Shown here in pieces: positions 51,312 to 60,391 of a stretch of DNA of 64,000 nt. How positions within the stretch are numbered: position 1 is the stretch's first letter; each line of letters begins with the position of its first letter. Origin of the DNA: Anaerolineae bacterium (GTDB taxonomy: Bacteria > Chloroflexota > Anaerolineae > Promineifilales > Promineifilaceae); contig JAHDWK010000003.1 of NCBI GenBank assembly GCA_023382655.1, positions 1-64,000 on the forward strand, given 5' to 3'. Both the position numbers and the translations under genes were made by a program. The notes beneath the pieces were generated by a model. The model worked only from the letters and a program-made list of their open reading frames with translations. It was not told the DNA's origin and ran no database searches.

Positions 51312-51360
51312 GTGAGGCGTCATCCGTAACCCGTCATCCGTTTACGGTTCACGGATTACC
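51312..51360. repeat. Heptad array, seven units in phase
   Basis: GTGAGGC, GTCATCC, GTAACCC, GTCATCC, GTTTACG, GTTCACG, GATTACC. The right part is the inverse of the left. It begins three bases after the SDR stop. Confidence 0.85.
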
Positions 51361-51417
51361 TATTTACCATTGCCTCTGCCCCCGGCAACCGTCACCATAC
51401 TCCGCGGAGGCAGACGT

Positions 51418-54003
51418 ATGAAAACCAAAATACCCCTGGTCACCTTTGTTGTACTCACCACCATCCTGGTGATCGCCGTCTTATCCACCCGCGCCGTCGG
51501 GCAAACCCTCACCCCCCAACTGCGGCTGCATCGTGGCGTGTTTGATGCCCAAGACCCCACCGCCCATACCCTGGGGCCAGACACAGCCGCCCCTGGCCCC
51601 TACGCCATCATCCAATTTCGCGGCCCCATTACCCCCGCCCACAGGAATAGCCTGGAACAAACCGGCGTCACCATTTTGGAATACTTGCCCGATTATGCCT
51701 ATCTGGTGCGCGGCACGGCCGTGCAGCTAGACACAGCAGTGGCCTTACCCCAGGTCTACGGCCGTGTCCCCTTCACCCTGGCCGACAAACTGGCCCCGGC
51801 CCTGCTGCGCGCTGTAGACCAGGGCACAGCCATCGGCCCGGTGCGTGTCGTTGGTTGGGCCAACGATAACGGCCAACTGGCTCAAGCCCTGGCCGCGCTG
51901 CCCTTTGATGCCACCACCCCGTTGACCCAGGCACAACTATATGAGCTTGCCAATCTCACGGCCGTGCGCTGGATTGAACCGTTCACCCAACCGCGCCTGT
52001 TGAATGATTACGGCCGTACCATCATGGACGTGAACGATGTGTGGCAAACCACCCCTCTCTTCGGCAATGGGCAAATCCTGGCTATTACCGACTCCGGCCT
52101 GGATACCGGCAATCAAGGCACCCTCAGCCCCGACTTTGCCGGGCGCGTCATCGCCACCTTCCCCCTCGCCCCTGGCGGCGACTGGGCCGATCAGCATGGG
52201 CATGGCACACATGTCGCCGGTTCTGCCGCCGGTTCCGGTATGCAATCTGGGGCCACGCCCGGCAATTACACCGCCTCCTTTGCTGGCGTCGCCCCCGAAG
52301 CCAGTCTGGTCATTCAAGGTTTTGAAGTAGACAGCAACGGCGCAATCACCGGCATCCCAGAAGATTATTCGCTGCTCTTCACCCAGGCCTACACCAGCGG
52401 CGCCCGCCTGCACAGCAACAGTTGGGGTGACATCACCGGGCCAGTCACCGATACCGAAGCCATCTACGGCGGCTACCCCTACGGCGCGCAGCGCACCGAC
52501 GACTTCATCTGGAACAATCCCGACATGACCATCTTCGCCGCCGCCGGTAACTCCGGTGTTGATGGTGTGCCCGGCGTCTTCGGCTTTTGTACCGGCGGCG
52601 ATGGTGTCGTTGACCCCGATTCGCTCCTCTCCCCCGGTACCGCCAAAAACGTCATCACCGTCGGCGCATCCGAAAGCAATAAGGACGAAGGGCCATTGCA
52701 GGGATATATCTGGTTCTTACTTAGTTTCTGTTTCGCCACGGCACCTATTATTGACGATGTTATTGCCGATGACGTCAATGGGATGGCGGCGTTTTCCTCA
52801 CGCGGGCCAACGGACGACGGCCGTGCCAAACCAGACATTATCGCCCCCGGTACCAACATCGTCTCCAACCGCTCCCACGATCCATTGGCAGGCACATTGT
52901 GGGCCGTACACCAGACCAATACCCACTACGTTTATTCCGGCGGCACATCCATGGCTACACCGCTGACAGCGGGCATGGGTGCATTGGCGCGTGAATGGCT
53001 CACCGAGCAAGGGGCAGCCAACCCCAGCGCCGCCCTGGTCAAAGCGACGTTGCTCAACACCACTGAAGATATGGCCCCCGGACAGTATGGTACAGAAGCT
53101 ACCCAGGAAATCCCCTACACCCGGCCCAACAGTGTGGCCGGATGGGGACGGGCCAACCTGGGTTTTGTCAGCCCGCCGCCCAATTACACACTCTGGTTTG
53201 ATGACCACGCCACCGGCCTGACAACCGGACAGAGTGTGAACTACAGCCATATGGCGGAACGGCCGTTGCAAGTCATCACCGATACCCAACCCTTGCGCAT
53301 CATGTTGGTCTGGACAGACCCACCAGCCTCCCTCTCCGCGGCTGCCCAGCTCGTGAACGATTTAGACCTGGTGGTCACCGGCCCCGGCGGTACTTACTAC
53401 GGTAACAACATCCCCACCGGCGACCGCCTGAACAATGTTGAGGGCGTCATCATCAACAACCCACCCATCGGCGCCTATCAGGTGAGCGTCACCGCTTTTA
53501 ACGTGCCCATCAGCAGCCAACCGTATGCGTTGGTGGTGGCTGGCCCTCTCACCGACAGCACCATGCCCACACCCACGCCCACCAATACACCAACTCCATC
53601 CAACACCCCAACACCTACACCTACACCGTCCAACACACCCACTCCATCTAACACGCCTACGTTCACACCTACCCCGACAAATACACCTACCCCATCCAAC
53701 ACGCCTACGTTCACACCCACTCCATCAAACACCTTTACACCCACGCCTACGCCAACACCAACCGGCTCACTAACACCCACGCCAACCCATACCTTCACAC
53801 CTACGCCCTCACCAACGGGATCCGTCACGCCTACGCCAACCAACAGTGTGACACCCACACCATCGGTCATCCCCACAGACACGGCGACACCCACGCCTAC
53901 CGACACGGCCGTGCCCACTGTACCACCCTCAGTCACGCCAACAGCCACCCCCCCGCCGCCTACTTTTTGGATTTATCTGCCAGTTGTGCTAAAAGAGGAG
54001 TAA
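51418..54003 (+). CDS. Secreted subtilisin-like protease with Thr/Pro repeat tail
   Basis: An 861-residue exported S8 protease. A signal peptide ([21 protein letters not shown]) is followed by a prodomain with a fervidolysin-like motif, then the triad: Asp in [12 protein letters not shown] (about 226), His in [13 protein letters not shown] (about 262), Ser in [11 protein letters not shown] (about 510). A C-terminal beta domain (about 590-710) precedes about 110 residues of [10 protein letters not shown] repeats and the ending [12 protein letters not shown]. The YLPVV end resembles the YLPVIYK in the first subtilase and may be a surface-targeting tail. ATG 51418 has GGAGG upstream. The repeat region is a probable cell-surface stalk. 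Confidence 0.93.
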   Translation: MKTKIPLVTFVVLTTILVIAVLSTRAVGQTLTPQLRLHRGVFDAQDPTAHTLGPDTAAPGPYAIIQFRGPITPAHRNSLEQTGVTILEYLPDYAYLVRGTAVQLDTAVALPQVYGRVPFTLADKLAPALLRAVDQGTAIGPVRVVGWANDNGQLAQALAALPFDATTPLTQAQLYELANLTAVRWIEPFTQPRLLNDYGRTIMDVNDVWQTTPLFGNGQILAITDSGLDTGNQGTLSPDFAGRVIATFPLAPGGDWADQHGHGTHVAGSAAGSGMQSGATPGNYTASFAGVAPEASLVIQGFEVDSNGAITGIPEDYSLLFTQAYTSGARLHSNSWGDITGPVTDTEAIYGGYPYGAQRTDDFIWNNPDMTIFAAAGNSGVDGVPGVFGFCTGGDGVVDPDSLLSPGTAKNVITVGASESNKDEGPLQGYIWFLLSFCFATAPIIDDVIADDVNGMAAFSSRGPTDDGRAKPDIIAPGTNIVSNRSHDPLAGTLWAVHQTNTHYVYSGGTSMATPLTAGMGALAREWLTEQGAANPSAALVKATLLNTTEDMAPGQYGTEATQEIPYTRPNSVAGWGRANLGFVSPPPNYTLWFDDHATGLTTGQSVNYSHMAERPLQVITDTQPLRIMLVWTDPPASLSAAAQLVNDLDLVVTGPGGTYYGNNIPTGDRLNNVEGVIINNPPIGAYQVSVTAFNVPISSQPYALVVAGPLTDSTMPTPTPTNTPTPSNTPTPTPTPSNTPTPSNTPTFTPTPTNTPTPSNTPTFTPTPSNTFTPTPTPTPTGSLTPTPTHTFTPTPSPTGSVTPTPTNSVTPTPSVIPTDTATPTPTDTAVPTVPPSVTPTATPPPPTFWIYLPVVLKEE

Positions 54004-54013
54004 GGCAACAGAC

Positions 54014-54060
54014 AGTGCCGGACACAGGGCAATATATTTTGCCCTGTGTCTGGCGCTTTT
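54014..54060 (+). terminator. GTGCCAGGCACAGGGC-type hairpin after the subtilase gene, copy 3
   Basis: AGTGCCGGACACAGGGCAA and TTGCCCTGTGTCTGGCGCTT form a long stem with a short A/T loop and a TTTT tail, so it may act as a terminator. It is a diverged copy of the repeats at 30758 and 45831. Confidence 0.6.
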
Positions 54061-54075
54061 CGACGGGAGGTTTTC

Positions 54076-55365
54076 ATGGCTACGGCCGTGTCCCCAAATC
54101 CATCTATAGATAGTGACGCACAGCATCAGGCTCTGGTTGATCTGCTCATCCAAAATGAGAACATTCAATCAGAAAGGGTAGCCGCCGCCTTTCGCGCTGT
54201 GCCGCGCCACCCCTTTTTACCGGACACGCCGTTAGAGGAAGTGTATGCCGATGTGGCCGTGCCCACGCACTTCGACGATAACGGCCGTCCCATTTCCTCA
54301 TCATCCCAACCGGCGATCATGGCGATCATGCTGGAACAACTGGATTTGCAGCCAGGCGAGCATGTGCTGGAAGTGGGCGCGGGCACGGGGTACAACGCCG
54401 CCTTGATGGGGCATCTGGTGGGGGAAAATGGCCGGGTCACGGCCGTAGACATTGACGCTGACATTGTGGCCGCTGCCCAAGAGCATCTCACGGCCGTCGG
54501 CTGCGCCAATGTGACCGTTGTTTGTGGCGATGGCATGGATGGTTACGCCGCCCACGCCCCCTATGACCGTATCATCCTCACCGTCGGCGGCTGGGAGATA
54601 AGCCCGGCCTGGCTGGAGCAGCTAAAGCCAGACGGCCGTATCCTGCTCCCTCTCTCCCTCAACGGCCCCCATTACGCCATCGCCTTTGATCGCGCCCCTG
54701 ACCATCTGGTCAGCGTCTCCATTCACGCCTGCGGCTTTATGAAGCTGCGTGGCCCCCAGGCCGGACCAGAGTTCTCATTGCCCCTGAACGACGCCCGAAC
54801 CATTCACCTGGAATACGAAGATACCTTCTCTCAGCCACGCCAGATTGACCCCGACCAGATACGCGCCTGGATAGACGGCCCCTGGCAAGAGGGCACAACA
54901 AACCTGGAAGTAACACCGCGTGAGATGTGGCGCAGTTTCCTGTTGTGGCTGGCGCTGCGCGAACCCAATCTGACCGAACTGGTGGCCGGCGGCGAGGCAG
55001 CTACAGCCGAGACCATCCCCTCTTTACTGGGCATGGATGGGCCACATCCCTGGCGCGTCACCACGGGCGTCGTCACCGATGATAGCATGGCTTTCTACAA
55101 CCATCTGACGACTAGGAGCAAGTCAGGAGAAGGCGAGTCGGAAACATTCATGCTCGGTTTTCGGGTGTATGGGCCAGGAGAAACCGCCGGGCAACGGCTG
55201 CGGGACCACGCAGCTGCCTGGCACGCTGCCGGGCGTCCTGGCGTGGCGGGAATGCGGGTACGTGTTTATCCGGTGAACCAGGTGAGCAAGGGGGACACGG
55301 CCGTGACCCGCCGCTGGCACACATTCGTGGTAGATTGGCCCCCGTCCGTAATCCGTGAATCGTAA
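54076..55365 (+). CDS. PCMT-type methyltransferase with C-terminal extension
   Basis: A 429-residue protein. The N-terminal half is a protein-L-isoaspartate O-methyltransferase-like domain: ERVAAAFRAVPRHPFLPDTPLEEVYADVAVPT, SSSSQPAIMAIMLEQLDLQPGEHVLEVGAGTGYNAALM (SAM motif I at about 92-108), VTAVDIDADIV. The C-terminal ~220 residues are not part of ordinary Pcm and resemble the extra domain of long PCMT-like enzymes associated with peptide modification. ATG 54076 follows GGGAGG. The last codons and the TAA stop are written in a heptad array (VIRES end). No peptide precursor is visible nearby. Confidence 0.82.
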   Translation: MATAVSPNPSIDSDAQHQALVDLLIQNENIQSERVAAAFRAVPRHPFLPDTPLEEVYADVAVPTHFDDNGRPISSSSQPAIMAIMLEQLDLQPGEHVLEVGAGTGYNAALMGHLVGENGRVTAVDIDADIVAAAQEHLTAVGCANVTVVCGDGMDGYAAHAPYDRIILTVGGWEISPAWLEQLKPDGRILLPLSLNGPHYAIAFDRAPDHLVSVSIHACGFMKLRGPQAGPEFSLPLNDARTIHLEYEDTFSQPRQIDPDQIRAWIDGPWQEGTTNLEVTPREMWRSFLLWLALREPNLTELVAGGEAATAETIPSLLGMDGPHPWRVTTGVVTDDSMAFYNHLTTRSKSGEGESETFMLGFRVYGPGETAGQRLRDHAAAWHAAGRPGVAGMRVRVYPVNQVSKGDTAVTRRWHTFVVDWPPSVIRES

Positions 55366-55389
55366 TCCGTGAACCGATTACGGATTACG
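55348..55389. repeat. Heptad array supplying stop codons to two convergent genes
   Basis: GTAATCC, GTGAATC, GTAATCC, GTGAACC, GATTACG, GATTACG in perfect phase. The third unit contains the TAA stop of the PCMT-like gene (55363-55365). The last unit contains the stop of the minus-strand permease gene (TTA at 55385-55387). Confidence 0.9.
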
Positions 55390-57094
55390 CTTCATCCGGC
55401 AGCTTCATCTTTGCCACCAGTTCCGGCTCCCGCGCCAGCAGCAGATTGCCCGCCATGCGGCAGCCGCCCCAGAAAATGGCCCCCGCATAAACCAGAGCAA
55501 AGGCCAACCCCACAAAGGCCAGCCAGGGTAGATCAAATCCATAGGCGAAACCCAACGGCAGCGCCACCGGCAGGCTGAAAATGAGAATGGTCAGCGGCAC
55601 CAGGGTAATGTAGGCGCAGCCGGTTTTGGTGTCACCGCCAGACTGGAAAAGGCCCCGATTACGCCGGGATTCCAGGGCGATGGGAATGGGGAACAGGACG
55701 GAGGATACGGCCGTGATGCCCACCGTCGTCACGCCCATGATCAACGCTGACAATACCCCGGCCACGCTCACCCAATTCCGCTGTAAAAAGATGAGCAGAC
55801 CGCCAAAAAAGAGCAGCGGCAGCAGCGTCACCCCATACAGAGCCAGCCCTTTGGCCCAAAAAATGCGCTCCCGGCGCACCGGCGTCAGCAGCAGCGAAGG
55901 CAGCCCGCGTCCTTCCCAGGCAAGCATGTTTTGTGTATTGGCCCAGAACAAAAAGAGGGCATACAGTGGCAGCCCCAGGCCCACGCCCGATGGCAAGCCA
56001 CCACCAAAGCTGGAACGACCAGAATCCCCGCTAAAGAAAAAGGCGCCCATAAAAAAGAGGGGCATTAAGACGCCTTGAATGATGCCCACACGCCGTTGGG
56101 GGACGCGCCAGATGGACTTCAATTCGTTCGATACCAGCAAAGCCAAATCATCCGGCAGCCAACCTAACCAGTTGCGTTCCCGTTTTTCCGTTTTGGTCGC
56201 TTTTTGGCGTGCTTCTTCGCGGGGGCGGGTGAACAGCAGATAGCCTTCGCCGGTGGTCAAACGCACCAGCAGTTTGTACCAGGCCCAGGTGAGAAGCGCC
56301 AGCCAGGCCAGCGAATAAAGCAGCCAGGCCAGCGCTGCCAACCAATCGCCGTTTACCGAACGTTCGATGGCTTTGGCAGTAGCGCCGGGCGGTAGCCATT
56401 GCAGAATGTTCAGCGGCTGCCATTGCAGCATGGCCTGCGCTTGCTCTTCGCTCATATTGCCAAACGTGTCGCCAATGAGGCGCTGGATGCCAATGTTGAT
56501 GAAATAACACAGCCCGCCGACGGTGGAGGCAACCACAATCACGATGTCACGCAGGCGGCGGCTTTGCATGATGCCGCCTATGGCCGTGCCCACGAACTGC
56601 CCAATCACCACCAGATGCCCATAACTCAACACCAGCGCTGCCAGCACGATAACGGCCGTGAAACTGAACGTCAGCCCAAAGCCATAAATCACCGCCAGAA
56701 ACAAGGGCAGCATCAGGTATGTGGGATAATCAAACAAAGTGCCCAGCAGAATACTGGCAATGAGGGTGCGCCGCCGGATGGGGTAGGCCATGAGCAGGGT
56801 AATATCCGCGCCTTCGTTGATAGAAGCAAAGACGATGGGAAACACGAGCCAGATGATCCAGAGCAGCGTCAGTACCCCGCCCAGTAAGGCGGTAGGCCAG
56901 TGGTCGGGCAGGCGGCGGTAGCCAACGGCCGTGCCAAACGCCGCCGCTAAAATCATGGGCCCAAAAAAGAAAACAACAAAAGCAGCGCCAATAATGCGCC
57001 CTCGCTCCCGGCCAAACTGCCGCCAGGTCAATTTGCCCCGCAGCCGCCACAGGGTGCCTAATTGGGCACGGTCGTTGATGGTAATCTCGTTCAT
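55385..57094 (-). CDS. ABC exporter permease
   Basis: A 569-residue polytopic membrane protein with about 12-14 helices in two halves, joined by a cytoplasmic region (about 295-320). The pattern of NEGADITLLMAYPIRRRTLIASILLGTLFDYPTYL and later LPSLLLTPVRRERIFWAKGLALYGVTLLPLLFFGGLLI is that of ABC-2-like permeases for antibiotic or lipid export. It pairs with the ATPase gene directly upstream on the same strand. Between the two genes lies a 15-bp hairpin. No substrate can be given. Confidence 0.85.
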   Translation of the reverse strand: MNEITINDRAQLGTLWRLRGKLTWRQFGRERGRIIGAAFVVFFFGPMILAAAFGTAVGYRRLPDHWPTALLGGVLTLLWIIWLVFPIVFASINEGADITLLMAYPIRRRTLIASILLGTLFDYPTYLMLPLFLAVIYGFGLTFSFTAVIVLAALVLSYGHLVVIGQFVGTAIGGIMQSRRLRDIVIVVASTVGGLCYFINIGIQRLIGDTFGNMSEEQAQAMLQWQPLNILQWLPPGATAKAIERSVNGDWLAALAWLLYSLAWLALLTWAWYKLLVRLTTGEGYLLFTRPREEARQKATKTEKRERNWLGWLPDDLALLVSNELKSIWRVPQRRVGIIQGVLMPLFFMGAFFFSGDSGRSSFGGGLPSGVGLGLPLYALFLFWANTQNMLAWEGRGLPSLLLTPVRRERIFWAKGLALYGVTLLPLLFFGGLLIFLQRNWVSVAGVLSALIMGVTTVGITAVSSVLFPIPIALESRRNRGLFQSGGDTKTGCAYITLVPLTILIFSLPVALPLGFAYGFDLPWLAFVGLAFALVYAGAIFWGGCRMAGNLLLAREPELVAKMKLPDEA

Positions 57095-57105
57095 GGTCGA
57101 AGTTT

Positions 57106-57138
57106 AGACATCCGATTTCTTCGAGAAATCGGATGTCT
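57106..57138. repeat. Perfect hairpin between ABC genes
   Basis: AGACATCCGATTTCT and AGAAATCGGATGTCT form a perfect 15-bp stem with loop TCG. It lies between the ATPase stop and the permease start and may tune the relative expression of the two genes. Confidence 0.7.
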
Positions 57139-57141
57139 CAT

Positions 57142-57927
57142 CTACGGGTTCCCGAGCCAGGAAAGCCGTCCTTCCGAGGTGGCTTCTTCCATTGCGCCGA
57201 CAGCACGCAGGAAAACATCTTCCAGCGTGGCGTCTGCCCCATGTTGGGCCTGGGTACGCAGTTCATCCATTGACCCTTCGGCCACCAGACGGCCGTCGGC
57301 AATCACCCCCACCCGTGAACAGAGCCGCTCCACCACTTCCAAGATGTGCGATGTAAAAAAGATGGTCGCCCCCCGTTCGCGCAGCCGCCGCAGCACATCG
57401 CGGATGACGCGCCCGGAGATGGCGTCAATACCCTCAAACGGCTCATCCAGAAACAGCACACGCGGGTTATGCACAATGGCTGCCGCCAGCGCCGTCTTTT
57501 TACGCATCCCGTGGGAATAATCCACAATCAGCTTGTCGGCGTCATCGGTCAAGTCGAGCAAATCCAACAGCTCTTCGGTGCGTTGTTCGGCGTCCTGTTT
57601 GGGCAGACCATACATGACGCCGGAAAAGCGGATAAATTCGCGGGCGCTGAGCCGCTGGTAGAGGTTGTTACCATCGGGCAAGACGCCCAACCGCTTTTTG
57701 GCCGCCAACGGGTTGGCCCACATATCCACGCCGGTGATTAAGCATTGCCCGGCGGACGGCCGTAACAACCCCACCAGCATGTTAATGGTCGTAGACTTGC
57801 CCGCCCCATTTGGCCCCAGAAAGCCATAAAATTCGCCTTCGGCCACCCGGAGATCAAGATTGTCTACGGCCGTTTTTTTGTCAAAATGGCGGGTTAACCC
57901 CCGCGCCTCGACTGCCCATTCACTCAT
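57142..57927 (-). CDS. ABC transporter ATP-binding protein
   Basis: A 261-residue ATPase with Walker A GPNGAGKST (about 38-46), the signature in YSHGMRKKTALAAAIVHNPRVLFLDEP (the SGGQ position reads SHGM), Walker B FLDEP, and the switch His in TIFFTSHILEVVERL. It resembles ABC-2 exporter ATPases of the CcmA/multidrug type. ATG 57927 follows CAGGAG. It drives the permease encoded next. Confidence 0.93.
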   Translation of the reverse strand: MSEWAVEARGLTRHFDKKTAVDNLDLRVAEGEFYGFLGPNGAGKSTTINMLVGLLRPSAGQCLITGVDMWANPLAAKKRLGVLPDGNNLYQRLSAREFIRFSGVMYGLPKQDAEQRTEELLDLLDLTDDADKLIVDYSHGMRKKTALAAAIVHNPRVLFLDEPFEGIDAISGRVIRDVLRRLRERGATIFFTSHILEVVERLCSRVGVIADGRLVAEGSMDELRTQAQHGADATLEDVFLRAVGAMEEATSEGRLSWLGNP

Positions 57928-57929
57928 AG

Positions 57930-58169
57930 TTACTCCTGATCGTTTAACAGTTCACTCAATCGAGTTACTGGCCGACCAACACCATAATAATTTGTCAGAT
58001 TCGCCAACTCCTCTTTACTGGCTATCCATGATTCGATATAGCCACATTCAGAGCATATATATTTTGTCACCCACGCTTTACTAAAAAACCCAATTGGAAT
58101 GACATCATTTTCAATGTAGTGAATGATGTGGATGCAATCGCATTTTGGACAACGTTGACTATTTTTCAT
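57930..58169 (-). CDS. Small zinc-ribbon protein
   Basis: A 79-residue protein with two Cys-x-x-Cys knuckles (CPKC at about 7-10 and CSEC at about 39-42), which form a zinc ribbon. There is a hydrophobic/aromatic stretch between the knuckles. It is AT-richer than its neighbours. The frame begins at a TTG 15 bases upstream; ATG 58169 with GGAGA is preferred. It ends two bases before the ATPase start. Function unknown. Confidence 0.6.
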   Translation of the reverse strand: MKNSQRCPKCDCIHIIHYIENDVIPIGFFSKAWVTKYICSECGYIESWIASKEELANLTNYYGVGRPVTRLSELLNDQE

Positions 58170-58287
58170 TTGTGGCGTCTCCAACAGCTTTCCTTACGGC
58201 CATTTATATCAGAAGTCGCACTCAATCACGGGCGAGATTTCAAGGAAACATTCTCCAAGATTTGTGGCCTGTCATTAACTGACTCTT

Positions 58288-58941
58288 TCACAAATCGGCA
58301 GGTGTTGCTAAAGCTGGTAAAGCTGCGCTCAATGCTTCCAGGGTGGGGATGAGCACATCGTAGTTGCTGCGTAGCAGTTCAATCAATTCGTGGATGACGC
58401 GCATGGCCCAGACGTCATCGTTCCCGCGAATCTGGTAAACGCTGGCGATATGGGCCACCAGCAGTTGGTCAACGGGCACAGGCGTGCCCACCGCTCGCAA
58501 AATCAGGCGCAGGTAGCCCAAATCATCCGTGAAGGTGCGCACATCGTCGGGGTCGTCTACCAGTTCTACAGGGTCGAGGTTGAGCGGTGGGCGGGGCGGT
58601 AGGGTGTGGTGGACACGGCCCGAAGCCGCTTCGGGTTCGCCGTACATCTCATACCCCACCGCCATCACACTCATCTCCACGGGCAGGATGCGGTTTTCGC
58701 GCTGGTCTTGAATGGCGGACGGCCGTGGTGACTCCGCCAGCACCAGCCGCCGCACCAACGGGTCATCATCAATCAGCATGTCGTAAATGAGGCCGTAGAT
58801 CGCTTCACGTTCGTCTAACGGCCGTGCGCGCACCAGCCCCCCAAACGCCGGTGCCCGCAACTGCCCCACCCGGCAGCCCACCGCAAACCCGGCCGTACTC
58901 GCCCGCAAAATCCGCCCAATTTCTGTGTTGTTTGAACTCAT
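58288..58941 (-). CDS. HAS-barrel domain protein (HerA N-terminus-like)
   Basis: A 217-residue protein. The start IGRILRASTAGFAVGCRVGQLRAPAFGGLVRARPLDEREAIYGLIYDMLIDDDPLVRRLV matches the HAS-barrel (HerA-ATP synthase barrel) found at the N-terminus of the DNA translocase HerA. The rest is helical. No ATPase domain is attached. It is next to nurA on the same strand, which strengthens the link to NurA-HerA DNA end processing. AAGAGG precedes ATG 58941. Whether an ATPase partner is encoded elsewhere is unknown. Confidence 0.7.
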   Translation of the reverse strand: MSSNNTEIGRILRASTAGFAVGCRVGQLRAPAFGGLVRARPLDEREAIYGLIYDMLIDDDPLVRRLVLAESPRPSAIQDQRENRILPVEMSVMAVGYEMYGEPEAASGRVHHTLPPRPPLNLDPVELVDDPDDVRTFTDDLGYLRLILRAVGTPVPVDQLLVAHIASVYQIRGNDDVWAMRVIHELIELLRSNYDVLIPTLEALSAALPALATPADL

Positions 58942-59094
58942 AGCTGGCCTCTTCTTTTCCTGGGAATGAATTCCCAGGCTGAGACATGAAGTACGCTAAA
59001 GCGCACTTATCGAATCTGCGTGTCCGTTGTAAATGCCGGATAAATATCTTTTGGCGCATCAAAAAGCGGCAAACTCATTGTTAATCTCAAAATC

Positions 59095-60309
59095 TCAAAA
59101 TCCCTTATGCCTGGTTTTGCCGCCGCGGGCGATGTTTTTGCTGGCCTGTTTGGCGGTGATGGTGTGGCTGATGCCGTAGCGTTCCATGATCAGGTCTATC
59201 ATAAAGTTGAGCTGTTCCTGGTCACGGTAGGTGACCACGGCCGTCTCATCAGCCCGCGCCAACACATAGGGATAGTCGCCCAAAATCTGGCATTGGTCAA
59301 CAACGAGGGCGTGTACGGCCGTGACCATCTCCTCCTCCTGCGCCACCCACAAGGGAATGTCTACGCGGGCTATCTGACGGCCGTGTGTACCTGGATTGAG
59401 ATAGAAAAAGCAGACCTCATTCGCCTGATCTTGGGCGGCAAACTTGTGGTTCGGTTCGGAGACCGTCACAAACACCTTGCTGCGCTGCCCTGGCCCTAAA
59501 AGCTGGCTGAAAAGATGCACGTCGGTCAGGCCCCAACTGACCTCGCGCCGGCCCAACGATTTCCAGTCAAAATCCGGTTCATCAAGCGCCTGAAGGGAGC
59601 GCAGCAGTGTCGTCACATAACCGGTGGCGGGGCGGTCAATGTAACCGGCGAGCAGCGCACCCGCCCGGTGGATTTGGCTCATGCTTTCGCCCCATTCGGT
59701 CACGGCCGCATTTTCAGCCACCCCCGCCGGGCCAATCGGCCAGTAAAGCAATCGCTGGTCAAGGATGGCTAAGATGGGGGACACGGCCGTCTGGTACTCC
59801 TCTGCCTTTTGTGCCAACATGCCAATTTCGGCCAGGTCGCGTTCAATGCTCACCGTGCCGCCGGTATCATCGAATTTGTCTTCACGGCCGTCAGCCTGGG
59901 GGTAATGCAGCGTAGGGATGGAAAACTGGTCGGGCGCTTGCCCGCTGCCGTGATGGTAGACCACGCCGCCGATGTTGATGAGGTAATATAGGTAAGCGGC
60001 ATGGCGGTCTGGGCGAATTTGGGAGCCGTCGGCGGCGATGATGGTGGCGCGGGCCGGCGGCGCAGGCGGGTTGATGGCCGCGTTGAGCGGTTCGGTTTGG
60101 TTTAACGGCCGTGCCGACCGATAAAATTTGGGGTCAGCCTTCTCATTCGCTTCGGCCAATGCCTGGCGCACGGCCGTCCAATCGGTGGCATATCGGTCTA
60201 ACAACGCCTGCGACACATCCCTGGCGGCTTCGCGCTGGCCCAGCCGTTCGGCCGTGACCTGCGCCATCTGGGTTAATTCGGTGGTCAGTCGTTCAAATTC
60301 CAGCGTCAT
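59095..60309 (-). CDS. NurA-domain nuclease
   Basis: A 404-residue protein of the NurA family, 5'-3' nucleases that resect DNA ends with HerA. The metal-binding Asp is in ATIIAADGSQIRPDRHA (about 95-110), and later VDIPLWVAQ and QCQILGDYPYVLARADETAVVTYRDQEQLNFMIDLIMERYG fit the C-terminal part of the family. The N-terminal 80 residues are helical. Start ATG 60309. The HAS-barrel protein follows after 153 bases. Confidence 0.8.
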   Translation of the reverse strand: MTLEFERLTTELTQMAQVTAERLGQREAARDVSQALLDRYATDWTAVRQALAEANEKADPKFYRSARPLNQTEPLNAAINPPAPPARATIIAADGSQIRPDRHAAYLYYLINIGGVVYHHGSGQAPDQFSIPTLHYPQADGREDKFDDTGGTVSIERDLAEIGMLAQKAEEYQTAVSPILAILDQRLLYWPIGPAGVAENAAVTEWGESMSQIHRAGALLAGYIDRPATGYVTTLLRSLQALDEPDFDWKSLGRREVSWGLTDVHLFSQLLGPGQRSKVFVTVSEPNHKFAAQDQANEVCFFYLNPGTHGRQIARVDIPLWVAQEEEMVTAVHALVVDQCQILGDYPYVLARADETAVVTYRDQEQLNFMIDLIMERYGISHTITAKQASKNIARGGKTRHKGF

Positions 60310-60337
60310 GGTGTGGGCAGTTTAGCACAGAGCGGCG

Positions 60338-60391
60338 GTAATCGGTAATTGGTGAGCGGTAATCGGTAGACAGTTTGTCTACCGATTACTG
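60338..60391. repeat. Heptad inverted-repeat array between nurA and the NTPase gene
   Basis: GTAATCG, GTAATTG, GTGAGCG, GTAATCG, GTAGACA, GTTTGTC, then TACC and GATTACT. The stop of the minus-strand NTPase gene (CTA at 60379-60381 on +) is within the array. Confidence 0.8.

Noticed and set aside
53478-53948. 156-codon minus-strand frame rich in Val-Gly
   Set aside because: Antisense of the Thr/Pro repeat tail of the subtilase.
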